The notes under the pieces were generated by a model, which worked only from the letters and a program-made list of their open reading frames with translations, was not told the origin of the DNA and searched no databases. Positions 7,164 through 8,920 of a stretch of DNA of 8,920 bases are shown piece by piece. A program made the position numbers and the translations under genes. Position 1 is the first letter of the stretch. Each line of letters begins with the position of its first letter. Source of the DNA: Bacteroidota bacterium (GTDB lineage Bacteria > Bacteroidota > Ignavibacteria > Ignavibacteriales > Melioribacteraceae); NCBI GenBank assembly GCA_021812745.1, contig JAKAMS010000088.1, positions 1 to 8,920 of the forward strand, read 5' to 3'.

Positions 7164-8672
7164 TTATCTCGGAATTTCCAGTCCTACTAGTCTGGAATTG
7201 CCTTGATCATCAACAACTTTAAGTAAAACAGCTTGACCTTTCTTCTTATCAATTATAGAGGTCAATTCAGACACTGAATTAATTTCTTTTTTATCGGCGG
7301 ATACAATTACTACGCCCGCAGATAATCTTTGATTAAAAGCTTTTCCATAATTCTTAACGTCCGTAACAACTACACCATTCTTAACGTTATATGTTCCTCG
7401 TTCTTCATCAGTCATGTTACGTACGGTCATTCCCAACGCGTCATAATTCATCTCTTTGGCGTCAAGGTCTTTACCGTTTTTAAGTTTGCTTGAAGTAGCA
7501 AGTGTTTTTGTATCTTTTTCATCACGTGCTTTCAAAGTAACATTACGTTCGATAGTTTTACCATCACGGAAGACAGTAAGTTTTACAACAGTACCTGCTC
7601 TTTTAGCTGCAACGTAAGACTGTAATTCATTGGGTTGATTGGTTTCTTTACCGTCAACTTTAAGAATAACATCCCCTTCTTTGATATCAGCTTGAGAAGC
7701 AGAACCGCCTTCAACTAGATCTTGAACAAGCACACCGCGCGGATCACCAAGACCAATTGCTTTTGCAGTTGATGGATCTACTTCTGTTATACTTACACCA
7801 ATATAACCGCGGCTAACTTTACCGTTTGCAATTAGATCGTGAGCAACTGATTTAGCAAGATTAACCGGAATTGCGAAACCGTAACCGATGTAACTTTGTG
7901 TCATTCCATTTGTTGCAATTGCTGAATTGATACCAATGACTGCTCCGTTTAAATCAACTAAAGCACCGCCGCTGTTACCCGGATTAATAGCAGCATCGGT
8001 TTGAATAAAATCTTCAACAGCATATCTATCTTTATTGATGTTTATGCTTCTGCTTGTTGCGCTTATTATTCCTGCTGTAACTGTTGATGCGAGTGAAAGT
8101 GGATTACCAATTGCCATTACCCACTGCCCTACTTTAATGTTATCCGAATCGCCGAAATAAGCAAGCGGTAAATCTTTTGCATCAATTTTAATAACGCCTA
8201 AATCTGTAAGAGGATCTGTTCCAATTACTTTTGCATCGAAAACTCTTTTATCGTGCAAAGTAACAGTAACTTGTTTAGCGTTCTGAACCACATGATTGTT
8301 TGTAAGAATGTACCCGTCATCGGAAATTATAATACCGCTTCCTCCGCCTTCCTGTTCTTGCGGCATATTATCATTCCCAAATGGCAATTTGAAAAAGAAG
8401 TGATAAGGATTATTACTAGATTGATCATCTTTCACTGAAGAAAGAACAGTAATCTGAACGATTGAAGGAGTAACCTTCTCTGCTACCTGCACAAATGCGT
8501 TGTTGAAAGCGCTTGCGTCAGCATTTAATTGAGCTACAGGCGGTCTATCAGCCCCAATTTTCACGTCTCCATAACTTGGTCTAACCCATCCGAAACCGGA
8601 TACAAGTATGGCGCCGAAAACAATTCCTATGAAGACTAATGATGCAGTGCCGATTATGTTTTTCTTTCGCAT
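7164..8672 (-). CDS. degP: HtrA/Deg family periplasmic serine protease with two PDZ domains
   Basis: This is an envelope quality-control protease (Do/DegP/DegQ type) that degrades misfolded proteins outside the cytoplasmic membrane. The product is 502 residues. A basic start (MRKKN) and a hydrophobic stretch (6-29) form a signal peptide or anchor. The trypsin-like domain covers about 55-285 and has the full triad: His127 in TNNHVV, Asp157 in TDLGV, Ser234 in PGNSGGAL. PDZ1 spans about 288-385 and PDZ2 about 410-500. I start it at the ATG at 8672 because AGGAG lies 8 nt upstream; the open frame continues to a TTG at 8723, but that would put 17 charged residues before the signal sequence and overlap the recO stop. 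It ends just before an intrinsic terminator. DegP and DegQ cannot be told apart from sequence alone; the symbol denotes the family. Confidence 0.95.
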   Translation of the reverse strand: MRKKNIIGTASLVFIGIVFGAILVSGFGWVRPSYGDVKIGADRPPVAQLNADASAFNNAFVQVAEKVTPSIVQITVLSSVKDDQSSNNPYHFFFKLPFGNDNMPQEQEGGGSGIIISDDGYILTNNHVVQNAKQVTVTLHDKRVFDAKVIGTDPLTDLGVIKIDAKDLPLAYFGDSDNIKVGQWVMAIGNPLSLASTVTAGIISATSRSININKDRYAVEDFIQTDAAINPGNSGGALVDLNGAVIGINSAIATNGMTQSYIGYGFAIPVNLAKSVAHDLIANGKVSRGYIGVSITEVDPSTAKAIGLGDPRGVLVQDLVEGGSASQADIKEGDVILKVDGKETNQPNELQSYVAAKRAGTVVKLTVFRDGKTIERNVTLKARDEKDTKTLATSSKLKNGKDLDAKEMNYDALGMTVRNMTDEERGTYNVKNGVVVTDVKNYGKAFNQRLSAGVVIVSADKKEINSVSELTSIIDKKKGQAVLLKVVDDQGNSRLVGLEIPR

Positions 8673-8680
8673 ATATTTAT

Positions 8681-8685
8681 CTCCT
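8681..8685 (-). promoter_or_regulatory. Ribosome binding site fixing the HtrA start
   Basis: AGGAG on the minus strand, within GTAGGAGAT, is 8 nt before the ATG at 8672. It is the strongest Shine-Dalgarno I saw before any gene in the window and decides for this ATG over the TTG at 8723. Confidence 0.8.
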
Positions 8686-8695
8686 ACTTTGTTTT

Positions 8696-8723
8696 TATAT
8701 ACTAATATTTCAATTTTCTTCAA
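8696..8723 (-). promoter_or_regulatory. Weak candidate promoter for the HtrA gene
   Basis: On the minus strand TTGAAG (8723-8718, 4/6 match to TTGACA) is followed after 16 nt by TATATA (8701-8696, 4/6 match to TATAAT). Transcription would begin a few bases before the AGGAG site. The region is very AT-rich, so chance matches are likely; read-through from recO is an equally good explanation for expression. Confidence 0.25.
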
Positions 8724-8920
8724 CTCAGTTTTAGGGATTTTATCCCTTTGAACTCATGAATATGATACGATAAAAAAGATTCCAACATTTTAATTATTGC
8801 TTTCAAGTCTTCTTCTTTGCAAAGAATATTATTTTGTTTGGAGTTTAGACAAAGTAGCAGATTAAAAAGTTCCTCATTGAAATTAAAATTTGTTAAACGG
8901 TCTTTTCTGCACTCATTGCA
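8720..8920 (-). CDS. recO: C-terminal end of a RecO-like DNA repair protein (5' end outside window)
   Basis: An open frame enters from the right edge and ends at TGA 8722-8720, giving 66 visible residues. RecO helps RecF and RecR load RecA on gapped DNA. The piece begins with a CxxC (CNEC), which fits the second half of the four-Cys zinc site found in many RecO proteins. It continues as alpha-helices (NEELFNLL, EEDLKAIIKMLESFL) and ends SYHIHEFKGIKSLKLS, matching the RecO C-terminal pattern of a YHL helix followed by a K-S-L segment. The HtrA ATG is 47 nt downstream, so the two may be co-transcribed. The call rests on a short, low-complexity tail and lacks the OB-fold, hence moderate confidence. 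Confidence 0.7.
   Translation of the reverse strand, partial: CNECRKDRLTNFNFNEELFNLLLCLNSKQNNILCKEEDLKAIIKMLESFLSYHIHEFKGIKSLKLS

Overview
The window is an AT-rich stretch of bacterial chromosome in which every supported gene lies on the minus strand, so gene order below follows transcription from high to low coordinates. The lipoprotein signal, the LysM-bearing MltD-type murein hydrolase and the HtrA/Deg protease point to a cell with an outer membrane. The long-form chorismate synthase (404 residues, with the RRQGGYGRG type N-terminus) together with the AT bias fits the Ignavibacteria/Chlorobi side of the Bacteroidota better than Bacteroidia. That placement is an inference from the proteins; there is no rRNA or other marker here to fix it.

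Layout: (1) 8920-8720, the last 66 residues of a RecO-like repair protein, cut by the window edge. (2) 8672-7164, an HtrA/Deg serine protease with two PDZ domains, starting at an ATG with a good Shine-Dalgarno, and followed by an intrinsic terminator at 7145-7111. (3) 7078-2085, a run of five tightly spaced genes: chorismate synthase (aroC), a GloC-like glyoxalase II/MBL hydrolase, a NitT/TauT-type ABC permease, its ATPase, and a carboxyltransferase beta subunit of the propionyl-CoA carboxylase type. Gaps are 0, 67, 1 and 15 nt, so this is probably one operon or two coupled ones. (4) 1963 to the left edge, an MltD-type lytic transglycosylase lipoprotein with at least three LysM domains, preceded by a good sigma70-like promoter. 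It runs out of the window.

Most genes are housekeeping: repair, envelope proteolysis, aromatic biosynthesis, aldehyde/thioester metabolism, acyl-CoA carboxylation and murein turnover. The most unusual point is the ABC pair between gloC and the carboxylase gene. The ATPase keeps Walker A, Walker B and the D-loop but, by my alignment, has lost the Q-loop glutamine, part of the LSGGQ signature and the H-loop histidine. The permease keeps the cytoplasmic coupling (EAA-like) loop but not the usual central transmembrane motif, and no substrate-binding protein gene is adjacent. This may be a repurposed or regulatory ABC module, or one half of a heteromeric transporter.

No tRNA, rRNA, CRISPR array, insertion sequence, prophage or attachment site was seen. 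The only non-genic stretches are short (121 nt at 1964-2084, 67 nt at 5149-5215, 85 nt at 7079-7163, 47 nt at 8673-8719); no gap reaches 300 bases.
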